From: Selaginella moellendorffii
Taxonomy: Eukaryota; Streptophyta; Lycopodiopsida; Selaginellales; Selaginellaceae
Length of the DNA stretch: 64,000 nucleotides
NCBI RefSeq assembly: GCF_000143415.4
Contig: NW_003314262.1
Span: forward strand, 4,378,349 to 4,442,348
Direction: 5' to 3'
This document shows positions 30,640 through 42,331 of this stretch, one piece after another. The notes beneath the pieces are model-generated. The model worked only from the letters and a program-made list of their open reading frames with translations, did not search any database and was not told where the DNA came from. The position numbers and the translations under genes were made by a program. The stretch's first letter is position 1; the number at the start of each line of letters is the position of its first letter.

Positions 30640-32570
30640 AATTGACTGACGGAAACTGCTTGACACGTCGGATTTGCGTTAGCGTCCGATCGCCAAGAAC
30701 AGCACGATCTAGCCGCCGGGAACATAGGTCTTTCTAGGCAGTGAAGTCATGTAGCAGCGCCAAGGGTCCCCGGGACTCCATTCTAGCGCTGTTGCCAATG
30801 GCCTTGTCAGTATCTTTGCGAAATGCGGCAGCGTGGCGGATTCTCGTGCCACGACGTGGTGTCCTGGAATTCGCTGGTCCTGGGGTACGCTGAGAATGGC
30901 GAGCCGGAAGCAGCAATAGACGTCTTCGATCGCATGAAGAGAGGGTTTCACGGTTGACAATCGGACCTATGTTGCGGCCCTCATGGCGTGCATTGCTCTG
31001 GGCGCACAGGAAGAGATGAACCGGCAGCACGGGAAGCACTCTGGAAAGAATGGTGGTTCTAGAGAAGGGTCGAGAGATCCATACTCAAGCTTTCAGCGCT
31101 GGCTATAGATCCAATACCTACGTTGCAAACACGCTCATCAACATGTACTCGAAGCTTGGGTGCATTGCGGAGGCTCGAGAGGTGTTCGACCGAATTGGAA
31201 AGGAGGAGAAGAGCGTTGTGTCGTGGACCGCGATGATGATGGGGTGTAACGAGAATGGAGAGGAAACTTTGGAGCTCTGCAACGCCATGGCTGTCCTCCC
31301 AACTCTCGGACTTTTGTCGCAGCGCTCATGGCCTGTGCTGGATTGGCCGAGAAAGCTGATGGGAGTGACAAGGCCGAATATCTTGAGAAGGGACGAGCGC
31401 TTCATTCACAAGCTGTGAAAGGTGGCTGCGGCTCGGACGTTTTCTTCGCGAGCACTTTGATCCATATGTATTGCCGGGTGTGGGAGCCTGGAAGATGCTA
31501 GAGCCGCGTTCCAGCGAATGCAGCGCTTGGACGTGGTGTCCTGGAACGCTCTCATCCTGGGACACGTTGAGAATGGCGAGAACGAGCGTGCACTCGAGAT
31601 CTTAGAGGCATCGCGGAACGCTCGGACATTCGTTGCGGCGCTGATTGCATGCCCCAGCCTAGCTGCAAAAGAAGCTGGGAAACAGGTTGACGGGAGAGTT
31701 TGAAGAGAGGGATGGATGTACATTCGCAAGCGGTGCAGTGTCGCTGCGAAACGGAGCTTTTCGTGGCCACCACCTTGATCGACATGTATTTGACGTGCGG
31801 GAGCATGGAAGTGCTTCGGTAAGATGCCGAGCCGCAATATCGTTACGTGGAATTCTCTCATCCTGGGCTATGCTGAGATCGGTGACGGTGAACAGGCCTT
31901 GCAATTCTTCCGGCGGATTAAACCCAACAAACGGCTCGTGCCGGACACTCGAACTTACGCTGCAGTGCCGATGGGCTGTGGCAGCATGGCGTCGCTTGAA
32001 ACCTCGAGAGACGTCCATGGCGAGATTCGTGGCCTCAGGCTCGACCAAGATGGATTCATCGGCTTAGTGGACTGCTATTGCAACTGTGGGAGCCTGGAAG
32101 AGGCAAAACAGGCTTTTGACGCGCTGGGCACAAGAACGTTGTCTCCTGGAGCTCGCTCATAGCAGGATACAGCCGCCACGGCCACGTAAAGCAGGCTCTC
32201 GACTTGTTCCGGAAGATGTGGCTTTCACGTCCATCCTTATGCCACGCCGGACTGGTGGAAAAGAGCTGTTCGAGCTTATGGCCTCCAAGCACGGCGTGGA
32301 GCCGGACATAGACCACTACCACTGCATGATCGATCTTCTGGGGCGTGCCAACCATCTGGACGAGGCAGTGGCGAATGCCGTTTGATCCAAATGCTGTGAC
32401 TTGGAAGAGGGTGGTGGGGGCGTGCCAGAAGTGGAACAACGTCCGGATCGCGAGGGTGGCGTTTGAGAGGCTGCGGCAGGTTGACGGGGAGCAAGCGGCG
32501 CCGTACGTTCTCATGGCAAACATCTTTGGAAGCTTGATCTCGTCCAGCGACAAGTCTTGGGCCACGTGAT
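30640..32570 (+). pseudogene. PPR pseudogene (duplicate of 26064-28286)
   Basis: Nearly full-length but broken copy of the upstream PPR gene. Intact-looking blocks include the GREIHTQAFSAGYRSNTYVA stretch (about 31070), VVSWNALILGHVENGEN (31540), TWNSLILGYAEIGDGEQALQ (31845) and the end APYVLMANIFGSLISSSDKS (32500). The start codon region is deleted, and there are many small deletions (for example around 30770, 31265, 31610, 31700, 31805, 32230) that shift frame. It lies between the raffinose synthase fragment and P450 copy 2, in the parental order. Confidence 0.92.
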
Positions 32571-32977
32571 CATGCAACCTCATATTTTATATGTTTTCTA
32601 AAATGCCTTACCATGCTGTTTGCATTCATTGGAAGGCCAGTTCCCTATAATATGGTGATGGCAGAGTGGGTGACACCAGGCACATTGGAATCCTTATTTA
32701 AATCCTGGATTGAGATAAGTTGCTTGGATATTTAAATCCTGGACCATATAAAAATGAAAACCTCCAAAAGTCATAAGTAGCAAATGATGTGATTATAGGA
32801 CGTCACGTGGCCAACATGTGCAAGGGCATCGATTTTTGCCCTGCAAGAAAGGATCACGTTACTCTTCCATGCACGCTGATGTTTTATATCTTCTGGAATC
32901 ACGAACACGAGAATCACGATGCTGTTTGCCAGTTCTCTATATATGGCGATGGCATGTTAATACAGACCAGTGAATCG

Positions 32978-34485
32978 ATGGACTTGGTTGTGGCCTTGTT
33001 CGTCCTTGGCATTGGCTTGATCACCCTGTCACTTGTCATCGGGAGAGGTGGGAGAGTTCAGGGGCTCCCTCCAGGTCCATTCTCTTTCCCCATTTTTGGA
33101 GCGCTCTTCTCCCTTGAAGAGCCACTTCATCACCACTTCACAAAGATCAGCAAAAAGTATGGGCCGATTGTCTTCCTCAAGATCGGAATCGCCCCGTTCG
33201 TGGTGGTGAACGACAACGAAATGGCAGCACAGGTTCTTAAGGTCCACGACCTCGAGTTTGTAAGCCGGCCGGACGACGAGTACTTCCGAATCGTCAGCCA
33301 GGACTGGAACGATCTCGTCTTGGCGCCCATCGGTGATAAGTGGAGGACTATGAGGAGGATTTGTAGCACACACCTGTTTAGCAATAATATGCTCAAGGCA
33401 AGTGGAGGATTCCGGGAGTCGGAGATGAAGCATACAGTCAAGTCCATTCTCCAGCAATCCGGGACAACGATCAAGCTGCAAGAGGTTTTGGGCAAGCTCT
33501 TGTCAAATTCACTATGCCTGGTTCTTTTTAGCGAGCGGGAGCTTAAAGTGGTGGATCTCATCTGAGCGTGAACATTGGAACCCTGCTTCCGGCACTCGAT
33601 GGGCTGGATCTTCATGGTGTCTACAAGAAGCTCAACGCGGAGCTCGTACCTCGCCTTAAGCTCTTGCTGGAAGATCAAATTGACAAACACCGACGCAGGA
33701 AAAATGAAGCTGGGGACAGGTTCGTCCCTCAAGACTTCACTGACGTTCTTATATCTCTGGAGGACAAGGATAAGTTGCCAGACATCTCCATTTTGGCACT
33801 ACTCTGGGTAATAAGTTTTACCAGCATCTTGTTAGTCTTAAAGCTCTCCTTTTTCCTTCTTGCGCAGGACATGATTGTTGCGGGGCTGGAAACTTCACTA
33901 GCGACGCTCGAGTGGACGATGGCGGAGCTCATAAACCATCCCCGAGTCATGTCCAAGGCTCAAGAGGAGATTGACAGCGTTGTAGGGAGAGCTCGAGCGC
34001 TGCAAGAGTCCGATCTTCCAAGCCTTCCATACGTCGAAGCCATTGTCAAGGAATCACTGCGTCTCCACCCGGCAGCCCCACTGGGACTTCCTCACGTGAA
34101 TCCCAAGCCCGTCAAGCTGGGTGGCTACACCATCCCTGGTGGCTGCAAGGTTCTCGTCAACATATGGGCCATTGGACGCGATCCCGCTCGCTGGGCCGAC
34201 CCAGAAGCGTTCCAGCCTGAGCGCTTTCTCGGCTCCTCCATATCTGTGAACGGGCAGAACTTTGATTTTCTTCCATTTTCATCTGGGAGGAGAGTTTGTC
34301 CTGGCTATCCACTGGCCATGAGATCGATCCTGTTTTTCGTGGCCAGTTTGCTCCAGGCATTCGATTGGAGTGCTGCTAACCCGGCTGGGATCGACATGGA
34401 AGAGCGTACTAGAAGTATGACAACAAAGCTCAAGGCTGACTTGCTTGTAAATGCGTCTATCAGGGTCGATCAAAATATAATATAA
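32978..34485 (+). pseudogene. Cytochrome P450 copy 2, frameshifted
   Basis: Exon 1 starts at 32978 (MDLVVALFVLGIGL). At about 33563 the sequence loses 22 nt relative to the other copies (the NILGLSLNL region), and the shifted frame ends at once in TGA (33563-33565). The rest of exon 1 (to 33807) and exon 2 (33868-34485) read cleanly with AGLETS, KESLRLHP, PERFLG and FSSGRRVCPGYPLA. The haem loop has Pro where siblings have Val. With everything else intact, this looks like a recent loss; an error in the sequence would have the same look. As read it yields a truncated ~195-residue protein. Confidence 0.85.
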
Positions 34486-34699
34486 GCATTGAAGACCGCC
34501 TTGGCGCCTATTAACTATGCGAGATGGAACGGATGACGGGAGACCAAGACCAAGATGGCGAAGACCATGAGGGACCATGAGGGTAGGTCCCATTTTCCTT
34601 AGGACTTTATATTGATCTGAGCATGTAATAAAACAGGACATGTGATAAAACTGTTGTGCTGAGCGTGATCGTTGAGACTATGATTATGAACTTCTCGCT
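34486..34699. other. Intergenic, no feature
   Basis: Downstream flank of P450 copy 2. A direct doublet GACCATGAGGGACCATGAGGG (about 34564-34584) is the only pattern noted. Confidence 0.4.
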
Positions 34700-35402
34700 T
34701 CAAAACTTGAATGTTGTTGACAGAGCCTTTACTTGGCTCACTGTTATTTGATCTTCAAGAGTCGGAGTTTGTTCAGCCGACAACAATACTGGACTGGTCC
34801 TTTCGTTGATGGTTTTGGTTATGTTTACATCAAGCCCATTGCCATCACAAAACATGGCAAGTATATCGATTTGTTGTTGGATTCCTTGGCTGTTATGGGT
34901 GAGCAGAAGGATCATCTAAATAGAGGATTATCCCAGCCAAGATAATCTAAGATGGTATCTGTCCCGCCATAATTGTTTCCAAACCATTAATAAACAATCC
35001 AAAAAAGTGTGGGGGAGTGTGGGCATCCCTACTGTACTCCAATGCACACTCCACTTGGACTCGATCCAAAATGTCCTTCATGGTCCTGGTGCTCATGGGC
35101 ACTCCATCACAGGCCACTGTGAGTCGATGATATTGTTCTTCTTTGACATTCTCGTAGAGTCTTTGGATGATCTTGATGAGTTCCAGAGGGATGTCAAGCT
35201 CGTGTAGACATTGGAAGAGTTTGCTATATGAGACTGGATCAAACACCTTGACAATATCAACATAACATGCATATATGGAAGTGTAACAAAGCATCTCAAG
35301 AGTGACCCTCACCATGACTAAACAAGTAATGTGGGTGGAAGCCGGCCTTTCCAGTTGCTCTACACCCTCACTACTCCGTCCATGTGACAAGTTGTTTCTC
35401 AA
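34700..35402 (-). mobile_element. LINE-type reverse transcriptase fragment, degenerate
   Basis: Minus-strand remnants of a non-LTR reverse transcriptase. The upstream part (35402-34947) has CYVDIVKVFDPVSYSKLFQC, the AF-D catalytic region with Ala changed to Val, then ELIKIIQRLYENVKEEQYH and a trace of the GVxQGxPxSPxLFGLFIN motif (FFGLFINGLE). The YxDD box survives as YLDD at about 34921-34932. It is one frame away from the next recognisable block, QQIDILAMFCDGNGLDVNITKT (about 34790-34870), part of the thumb. Frameshifted and truncated at both ends. It abuts an LTR end at about 35416. Confidence 0.8.
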
Positions 35403-35416
35403 CTACCTTTGCCAAG

Positions 35417-36231
35417 AATGAGGAGGAATCACTGTATATAAATGGATACATATACATGGAACTATTGCCACATAGGCATAACCATTGCCATATCATCTCT
35501 ACTATCCAACACTTCTAGTCACGATCAAGTGCTTGATCCACATCTGAATCTAACCTTGAATCATACATGGCAAGGATGAGATGATGGAATATGAGGAGTC
35601 AATAAAAAAAAGTATATAAAAAACTCATCAATCAACCACTCAAAGCTTTGTTCTTGGTCTTGGTTTTATTTGCACACTCTTGCTTACTACTATGGCTTCA
35701 ATCTTGCCTCTATTATATGGTTTTGGCTTTGAAATGCTACACTCCCATGTCCTTTGTTAATTAGCACTTGAATCTCCATAAGCATTCTTCCCAATTGCTG
35801 GAAATGCTTATAAAGAGTTGTTATGTAATATTTTTGAGACTTAACCCAATTCTTTATTTGGGTTGTTGAAATCTCTTAATCTCCCACTAGCTTATTTTCT
35901 ACTTAATGTTGTTTGTTGCTCAATGCTTTTCAAAGCTTGGTACTGATCTAGCACCTCAAGCATCCAATGCATCCAACACCTCAATCATCCCAAACATTGC
36001 AAAAAAGATTGCAATCAGGAGGCTCATCCTCCTTTCTTTTATCACTAGCCTCTTGGCCAGCAAGTGTCATGAATAGGATCAAGAGGGCCTTGATACCATG
36101 AAAGCAGAAAAACACATGTATAAAACATATAGATGAGGAGGAAAGAACTATATATCATTGTATATGAATGGGTACATAATTACTACCCTGTAGACATAAC
36201 CACTATCACATCATCTCCAGTATATCCAACA
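35417..36231 (-). mobile_element. Non-autonomous LTR element, 3' LTR truncated
   Basis: The right (5') LTR in minus sense is 36231-36099 (133 bp), starting TGTTGGATATACTGG and ending GCTTTCA. It is followed by TGGTATCAAGGCCC, a Met-tRNA primer-binding site. The left LTR (35417-35511) matches it from TGTTGGATA to the CTCCTCAT block but lacks the outer ~35 bp, where the LINE fragment begins. The ~590-bp interior has no recognisable gag or pol. Divergence between LTRs is high, so this is old. A further GAGAGGGAG|TGTTGGAG junction in plus sense at 36256-36270 resembles the tract and LTR start of another element. Confidence 0.7.
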
Positions 36232-36564
36232 CTAATATCTAGGATGGATCAGATTGAGAGGGAGTGTTGGAGCAAGAATCAAGAACACAAGAATCTGTAG
36301 TGGGAATCTAAGAGAGATTAAAAGAGATGAATGTATATATAAAACTCTATACAACAAGCATTCAATAGTAACTTTTACCATTCCATCACAGTGTGGCTGC
36401 AATATGTGAGGATGGACTTGAAGGTCATCTTGTCTGCCTTGCATCTTCTGGAACAAGTCGAGAGCCTGTTTTACATTACTATGGTGGTTCTGTATTATAT
36501 TTATTGTAAATTAAAGATGCATTTGATATTTATGGTCAATAAACTCATATTGTAAAAACAATTG

Positions 36565-37110
36565 CTATATGTTGCATGTAACAACACTTGGTTTGCTTAA
36601 TAGTAGTGTTATTCTTACTTATTAATCCAATTGATCAAATAAAATTTATAATTATAAGCATATTTGTAATTTATAAGCACAAGATTAATATTATTGCATA
36701 TCAACCATTAGATGATAGAATAAAAAAGAATATACTAGAAAGGGTTTAAGAAAGTTTATAAATTATAAGCTTGTATAATCTATAAATGCTTTATTTCGTT
36801 AAAGTGGGACTTATTCAGTAAAGTGGGACATTAATTAGCATGTGTCCACATGCCATTTCCTAGTACTTAATTAATATTTATTAATATTTCTATCAGTTTT
36901 TTAATTTATTTTTTTATATTTCACAATATTATAACACAAAATCATATGAAAAGTTTTTAATTTATAAATTATAAAGTTAAAACTTCAATTTTTTATTGTT
37001 GTTATAAAAATGGCATGTGGCCACACACCATAAGTGGGATAATGAAAAGTCCCACTTTAACGAAATAAAGCATATAAATACAAGATTAATCTAAATGAAT
37101 AGCAACCCTA
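36565..37110 (+). repeat. AT-rich dispersed repeat, interrupted copy
   Basis: 36565-36787 plus 37073-37110 is homologous, in inverted orientation, to 59560-59830. Shared blocks include CTTGGTTTGCTTAATA, TTATTAATCCAATTGATCAA and CAACCATTAGATGATAGAAT. This copy is split by the MITE at 36788-37072, the other is not. Family unknown. Confidence 0.75.
36788..37072. mobile_element. MITE with long terminal inverted repeats
   Basis: Perfect 27-bp inverted ends (36786-36812 and 37047-37073, ATGCTTTATTTCGTTAAAGT and its complement). Subterminal inverted repeats follow (GTGTCCACATGCCATTT at about 36842 against AAATGGCATGTGGCCAC at about 37009). TATAAAT flanks both sides (36781-36787 and 37073-37079), probably the target duplication. 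No ORF, about 285 bp, AT-rich centre. Superfamily not assigned: a 7-8 bp duplication would suit hAT-like elements, but the ends are not typical of them. Confidence 0.82.
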
Positions 37111-40100
37111 GATGGTAGAATATCCTAGAATATCAAAGTATATTCTAGGTATATTCACTACCATCCACAGGTTTGCTTAAGCAAATTAAACATAAATATG
37201 TGCAATTACCTGAATTTAAACTTCAACTGGATTGTAATTTAGTGGAAATCCAGAAATACAAACATGGGCTAGTTAACAACTAAAATAAGCTATTTCTACC
37301 TCTCAAATAACAATATAAAAATTGGGACTGCAGACACAAGCTTCAAGCTGCCTCTTCAAGCTTTGTAGAAAATCAAAGGCTTTTCCATTTACCACATGCA
37401 GCTTTGAGTCTTCTCTTATCAGATGCCATCAAATAGAAAGCTCTTCTCCCACAGATCCAAGCAAGCTTTTGGAACTGGTGTAATATGTCTCTAGGAAGCT
37501 TCACACTCTTCACACTGTGATTGCTCCCAAGTTCCCACAAGATAAATTGCATTGGCAAGAGTTTGTGATTATGGCATTAACTATATAAGGCAAGCCATTA
37601 GTGTAGTATTCTTTTGTTAGTTGTGGCTGCTTCTTGAGGATCAAGCTCTTGAACCTCAATGTATAATTTGTAAACTCTCAGCTAGCAAAAATTGAAAATG
37701 ACTCAAATCACTCATGAGTCACTATGAAAAGCCTATTGGCTAGAAGGTAGCCAAAAAGGATGCTTGCAAGACTGCTGGACCTTGAGCCATCCACTCCATA
37801 TCTATGCCTTGTAATGTGGCTGGAAAAAGTTTCCTGCAATCTCTTGCACCTTCTTCATCATTTGTTGTGGATGTATTCTCAAATGCTATCACATAAGCAT
37901 CTTCATACCATTAAAGATGGTATACTTCATTTTTGTTGTTGCCATATTCATTACTTGTTGCTGCCGAGGTTGTTATATTGTTGTTATGCTGTGGTGGTGA
38001 AGTCCTACCACTTGTCTTTTTATTCTTGATTGTTCTCCTACTTGATGATAGGATTGCTTCACAAAGGATTTACACTTTTTGCTCTTGGACTCTCAAGATC
38101 ATAAACTAATGGTGGATTTTTTGCAAGAATTCTTGCTTCTCTCTCATGTTGTTGCTTCCCCCTTCTTTCCTTTCTCTCTTGCTCTAAAACAAGTTTCTCA
38201 AGATACTCTTTATTTCTTTGGCTCATACACCACTTAGAACCAACAACCTTCAATCTGTTGAAAGTAGCCTAGCTTTTCCTGGTGCTCACTCTTCCATTAC
38301 AATCTCCATGCTTGCTTTCACTTCCCAAGTAGTGCACCAAAAGATGTCACTCCTTACGACAATACACTGTAAAGTGGAGAACCACTGCTGCCTAGCCTCA
38401 TCACTAGTCTTATCGGCAACCTTTACTATAACCTTTGCCAACATTCTAACTTAGGGCTGGCCACATGTTGGAAAATCTGTTGATCTTACGCAATCTTTGT
38501 TATAGATCTTGTGCTCCTCAAATGCCCGTAGTCGCTATTACACCTCCACGCATTCTAAAGCTATTGGACAAAGCATTTCTACCAAGGATTTTTTCCTTAT
38601 TCCACTCCCTTCACTCCCACACTATGCTTTGTTTTGCTTGGAAAATGGCCGTTTGTCATCTTGTGAACCTCTAGGACCAAAGGATGCACCCTGTTCAAGC
38701 CAAATATTCCCTTAAGTACCCCCCACTATAACCAAAAAAGAAGAAAACCTCTCAACTTCAACTTAATTTTATTCTTGAGCTAGCTCTGTCTATTGATAAT
38801 TAACTTGGAGGTCTCTGTCTAATTACCTTCTACTTTCTTGGCCATCTTTTGAACTCCACTAATATACTATGTAGATTTGAATAGAACATCTATATCAACT
38901 TTATAACCAAGGCTTAGTAGGAGTTTTGACTTGCTACTTATATACCCCATATTTTACCTTTGGAAGCCTATCATTTGATAAAAAGACATTACTATTCAAG
39001 TGTGCCACCAAAGTGCTCATAGTAACTTGTTTTGAATCTACTTGAACACATGCCCTAGCTTCCCATAACAAATCATTTAAATTGCCTTTCACAACATTGT
39101 ACTTCTAGATCTTTGCCACTAAGTGACTCTTCCTTGTCCACCATGGTCCATTATGTTGTTGAATGTGCGTCTAAGTTTTAAAGTAGCAACAAGTTGTTCA
39201 TCATCAGGTTCAAATTGTTCCTATAAGTTATTAGGTTCATCATCTCATGCATTTGTAAAAATCTTTAAAGTTCTAAGCTTGTGTTTACTTATTTATTGGT
39301 AAAGCTACTCCAAGAGCCTTCTTACTTCCTTCAAGCCATCTATAAGAAGAACAATCACCTTCTCATCAGTTTTGACTCCTATATAATATATATCTTACAT
39401 GAGTTAATCTTATAATAAACACATATTTACCCCTTCCCCTCCCAATAGTAGCCAGCTAATACTACCCACTTTTGATCTCCCATTTTCTTGTATAGTCACT
39501 TAAATTAGCTGGAAAGTTTATTATATATACTTGATTTTTCAAGTTCTGACCAAATAGAATCTTGCTTTTTATGAGCTGCAACAAACTTTAAGGCTAAATT
39601 TGCTTTCATCTCAACAGCATGATTGATATAGCTAGCATTGGCTTTACAAAAATTGGAGGGAACCATCTTTAATGGATTAAATGCAATCAATGTGAACTTA
39701 GGGTTGAAGCCTATAGAGCTTTATCAAATTTTATGATAAATAAAGCAGAATAACTAGGAATGTGAGTTGGAAGACTAGTGATTTTGTCATGGTTTTGTTA
39801 GGGGTCCAAAGTAAATAAATCAAAATTATCAGAATGCTATGAGTATGGTTAGAAAATATGGAAAACTTGACATATTTATCACTTTTACATACAACAAAAA
39901 ATTTCAGAAAACATGTTGCCTAAAAAAAATACATCTAATAGACCTGATTTAGTAGCTCAAGTGTTTTATACAAAAATAAATTTAAAACATTGATAGATAA
40001 TATATATAAACACAATATTTTTAAAGATATTAATGCTTATGTATATGTTATTGAATTCCAAAAAAGAGACCTACCACATTGTTATATACTTGTGATTTTA

Positions 40101-41040
40101 AAGAGCAAGAATAAAATAAAAATTATAGATGATATAGATAATATTGTTTTGTGCATAAATACCTGATTTAAATGAAAATCTTGAGTTATATTGATTAGAC
40201 ATATGATTCAAGTTTTCCAAATAATCCTTACTATAAAAAAGGTGAATGTAAGTTGCACTTTCCTAGAGATTATTATAAAGAAAAAAATATTAGTGGACAA
40301 TTTCCAAAATATAAAAGACCATGGTATATATCTTTATGAGAGTTGCTTCTTCAACCTCAATCAGATCTATAAATAATTTGTTGTTCCTTATAACAAATAT
40401 TTATTACAAAAATATAAAGCACACATAAATATGGAAGTATATTCTACCCTAAAAAGTGTTAAAGAAGTGTAATGTGTACTGAGGTACACATTGAAACTAT
40501 TGGGGAAGTAGTCAAGTTAAAGAATGACTTAATTGAGATGAAATTAAAGCATTTAGAAATATCAGTATATGTCTATGGTAGAGGGAATGTGGAGAATATT
40601 TAGTTATAAATTTATGTGGATGCTCACATACAATTGAAAGATTGGATGTTCATTTACTAAATTTATAAAATATATATTTTAATGAGGGTGAATAAGAAAT
40701 TGCTCTGGAAAGAGGTTGTCATACAAAATTAACTGAGTGGTTTGAACTAAATAAAGGAGATGAATTCACAAGAGCACACATATCTAAAAATACCAGAATG
40801 GTATCTATAGTATACAAGAAATAAAATATGGTGTCGATGCCAACAGGCTTCAAAAAGTAATTAGTAAGATGTACATTGTACCACCAAAGGATGGTAAATA
40901 TTTTTATATGTGTCTTTTGCTATTATATTCAAAAGTTATATAAAGCTTTGAACATTTAAAACAATGGAACAATATACAAACAATATGACACATATAGAGT
41001 TGTGGCATACGTAACAAAGCACTTCCTTGTGGCCCCTTCG
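37110..41040. other. AT-rich repeat island without supported genes
   Basis: About 3.9 kb of very AT-rich sequence, sharply different from the GC-balanced genes around it. Only short ORFs occur. The longest with any character is on the minus strand at 38059-38253 (charged, KEYLEKLVLEQERKERRGKQ, helical). With the frame upstream (38454 leftwards, KVADKTSDEARQQWFSTLQ) it may be a relic of a transposon-encoded or MADF/SANT-like protein, but I cannot name it. The rest shows no RNA gene or splice pattern I can support. Confidence 0.5.
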
Positions 41041-41051
41041 TTTTCTAAGTG

Positions 41052-41165
41052 AGAACTAGCATATTATTTAGGGCTCATGCGCATTCTAATGGTTTCGATC
41101 AATCTCCAGGGATCTAGCCAAGAAGCAACATCAGCAGCAGCCGCGTCTTGGAGGTGGAGAACATC
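41052..41165 (+). pseudogene. PPR 5' fragment (third duplicate unit)
   Basis: TATTATTTAGGGCTCATGCG and CTCCAGGGATCTAGCC match the start of the PPR gene (26046-26170) with deletions. The CAGCAGCAGCCGCG segment follows. A second scrap (GTGTAACGAGAATG, about 42190) matches an internal PPR block, so the third unit's PPR copy was gutted and a dioxygenase pseudogene lies between the scraps. Confidence 0.7.
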
Positions 41166-41229
41166 GGAATTTCGTCCAGATGTGTTGCAGCACCAGTGAG
41201 GGCATCTCCGCATCGTTCTGGGTGAAAAA

Positions 41230-42055
41230 AGAATCGTTCCTTCACACATCCAGTTGTGAGGAGTGCTGATAGCTTTCCTTACAAAATAGCTCTTGCTGTG
41301 CAGTCGCAGGTTTTTGGTACAGAATGGCTTGATTCCCGTGTGTCTGCTCGATACGATCATATTGCTTGCCGGTCATCCAACTTAACCTTTAGAATTGGCG
41401 AAGCTAGGAGCAGCTTGTGCGCAGAGTGGGGATTTTTCCAGGTACTCCTTGTAATGTTTACATCGCCTTTGTTTTGACATAAAACTTTTGTAAACTATAA
41501 TATCCCAAGTGTCCGAGTCTCCGAGAAGCGGAGAAGCATGAGTTTTGCAGTAAATCCAGGGAGCTGTGAAGAGGCATTTCCTTGTGCTCGACTGGGTTGT
41601 TCTTCTCTATCACCAATTGCTCTCCATCTCCACTCGGAACTTGTCTTTTTGGCCGACCAAGCCCGAGTCTTACAGGTACTCAGCAGGTGCATGCACTTGC
41701 AATTTACAAAGAGTCTCCTTGGAAAGATTTCAGAGACGCTTGGCCTCGATGGCGGCGAGTCCGACTTCCTGGAGGAAAAGTTTGGAGAGTGCATCTACTA
41801 GACTATTCGGGTTACAAACCATTACCGTCCGTATCACTATGCTGCTCCAAGACGACTCCAGATTTTGCAGATCAGATTTACTATCATTTTTCTAAGAGTT
41901 CTTACCTCTTTCTCTTCAGATAATAACCAAGCCGTGGTGAAGAACGAACGCTTATCTTGGGCAATGTTTCAAAGCCCGTTACTCGATATGCTCGTTGCTC
42001 CTGCTGTGAATCCCGGGTTCGGGCAGTACAGGTCGAGCTTCCTCAACAAATGAGT
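41230..42055 (+). pseudogene. 2OG-Fe(II) dioxygenase pseudogene
   Basis: Fragments of a DOXC dioxygenase in order. CAEWGFFQ (about 41418, the N-terminal WGFFQ helix) is followed by a helix and KISETLGLDG..DFLEEKFGE (about 41726), then TIRVTNHYRPYH (about 41803, the NYYPPC strand), and later VKNERLSWAMFQSPLLD (about 41935), equivalent to the segment with RLSxAxF after the distal His. The iron-ligand strand HxD and distal His are not found in readable form, and frames change at least twice. It is not a copy of the gene at 9356 (sequence differs strongly), so it represents another subfamily. Origin before its landing in the PPR remnant is unknown. Confidence 0.7.
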
Positions 42056-42331
42056 TTTCATTTCAGGAATTTGGAAGCTGAGCAGGCACTGCATGGAAAA
42101 TAGCCTCGACCCATTTCTCTACATTTTTCTCCCGAAGGTTAAGAGCTGGGGTCTCAGCTCCCCCCGGCCTTTGCACCGATGATGATAGTGTGTAACGAGA
42201 ATGTTTATGCTTTTCTAGAAAGTCTCCTGGAATCTCGAGCAAGAGTATCACGATTCACATCACGCTTGTCTTCATTGGAACGCGAGTTCTTTATAATAGG
42301 GCAAGGCCTGTAGATCCAGGCTAACGAATCG

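Noticed and set aside
36256-36390. A further plus-strand LTR starting TGTTGGAG after a GAGAGGGAG tract
   Set aside because: The tract and start look right, but I found no partner LTR or primer site, so it is only mentioned under the neighbouring element.
38059-38454. Minus-strand charged ORFs as a transposase gene
   Set aside because: Short, split between frames, and I cannot match them to any transposase motif.
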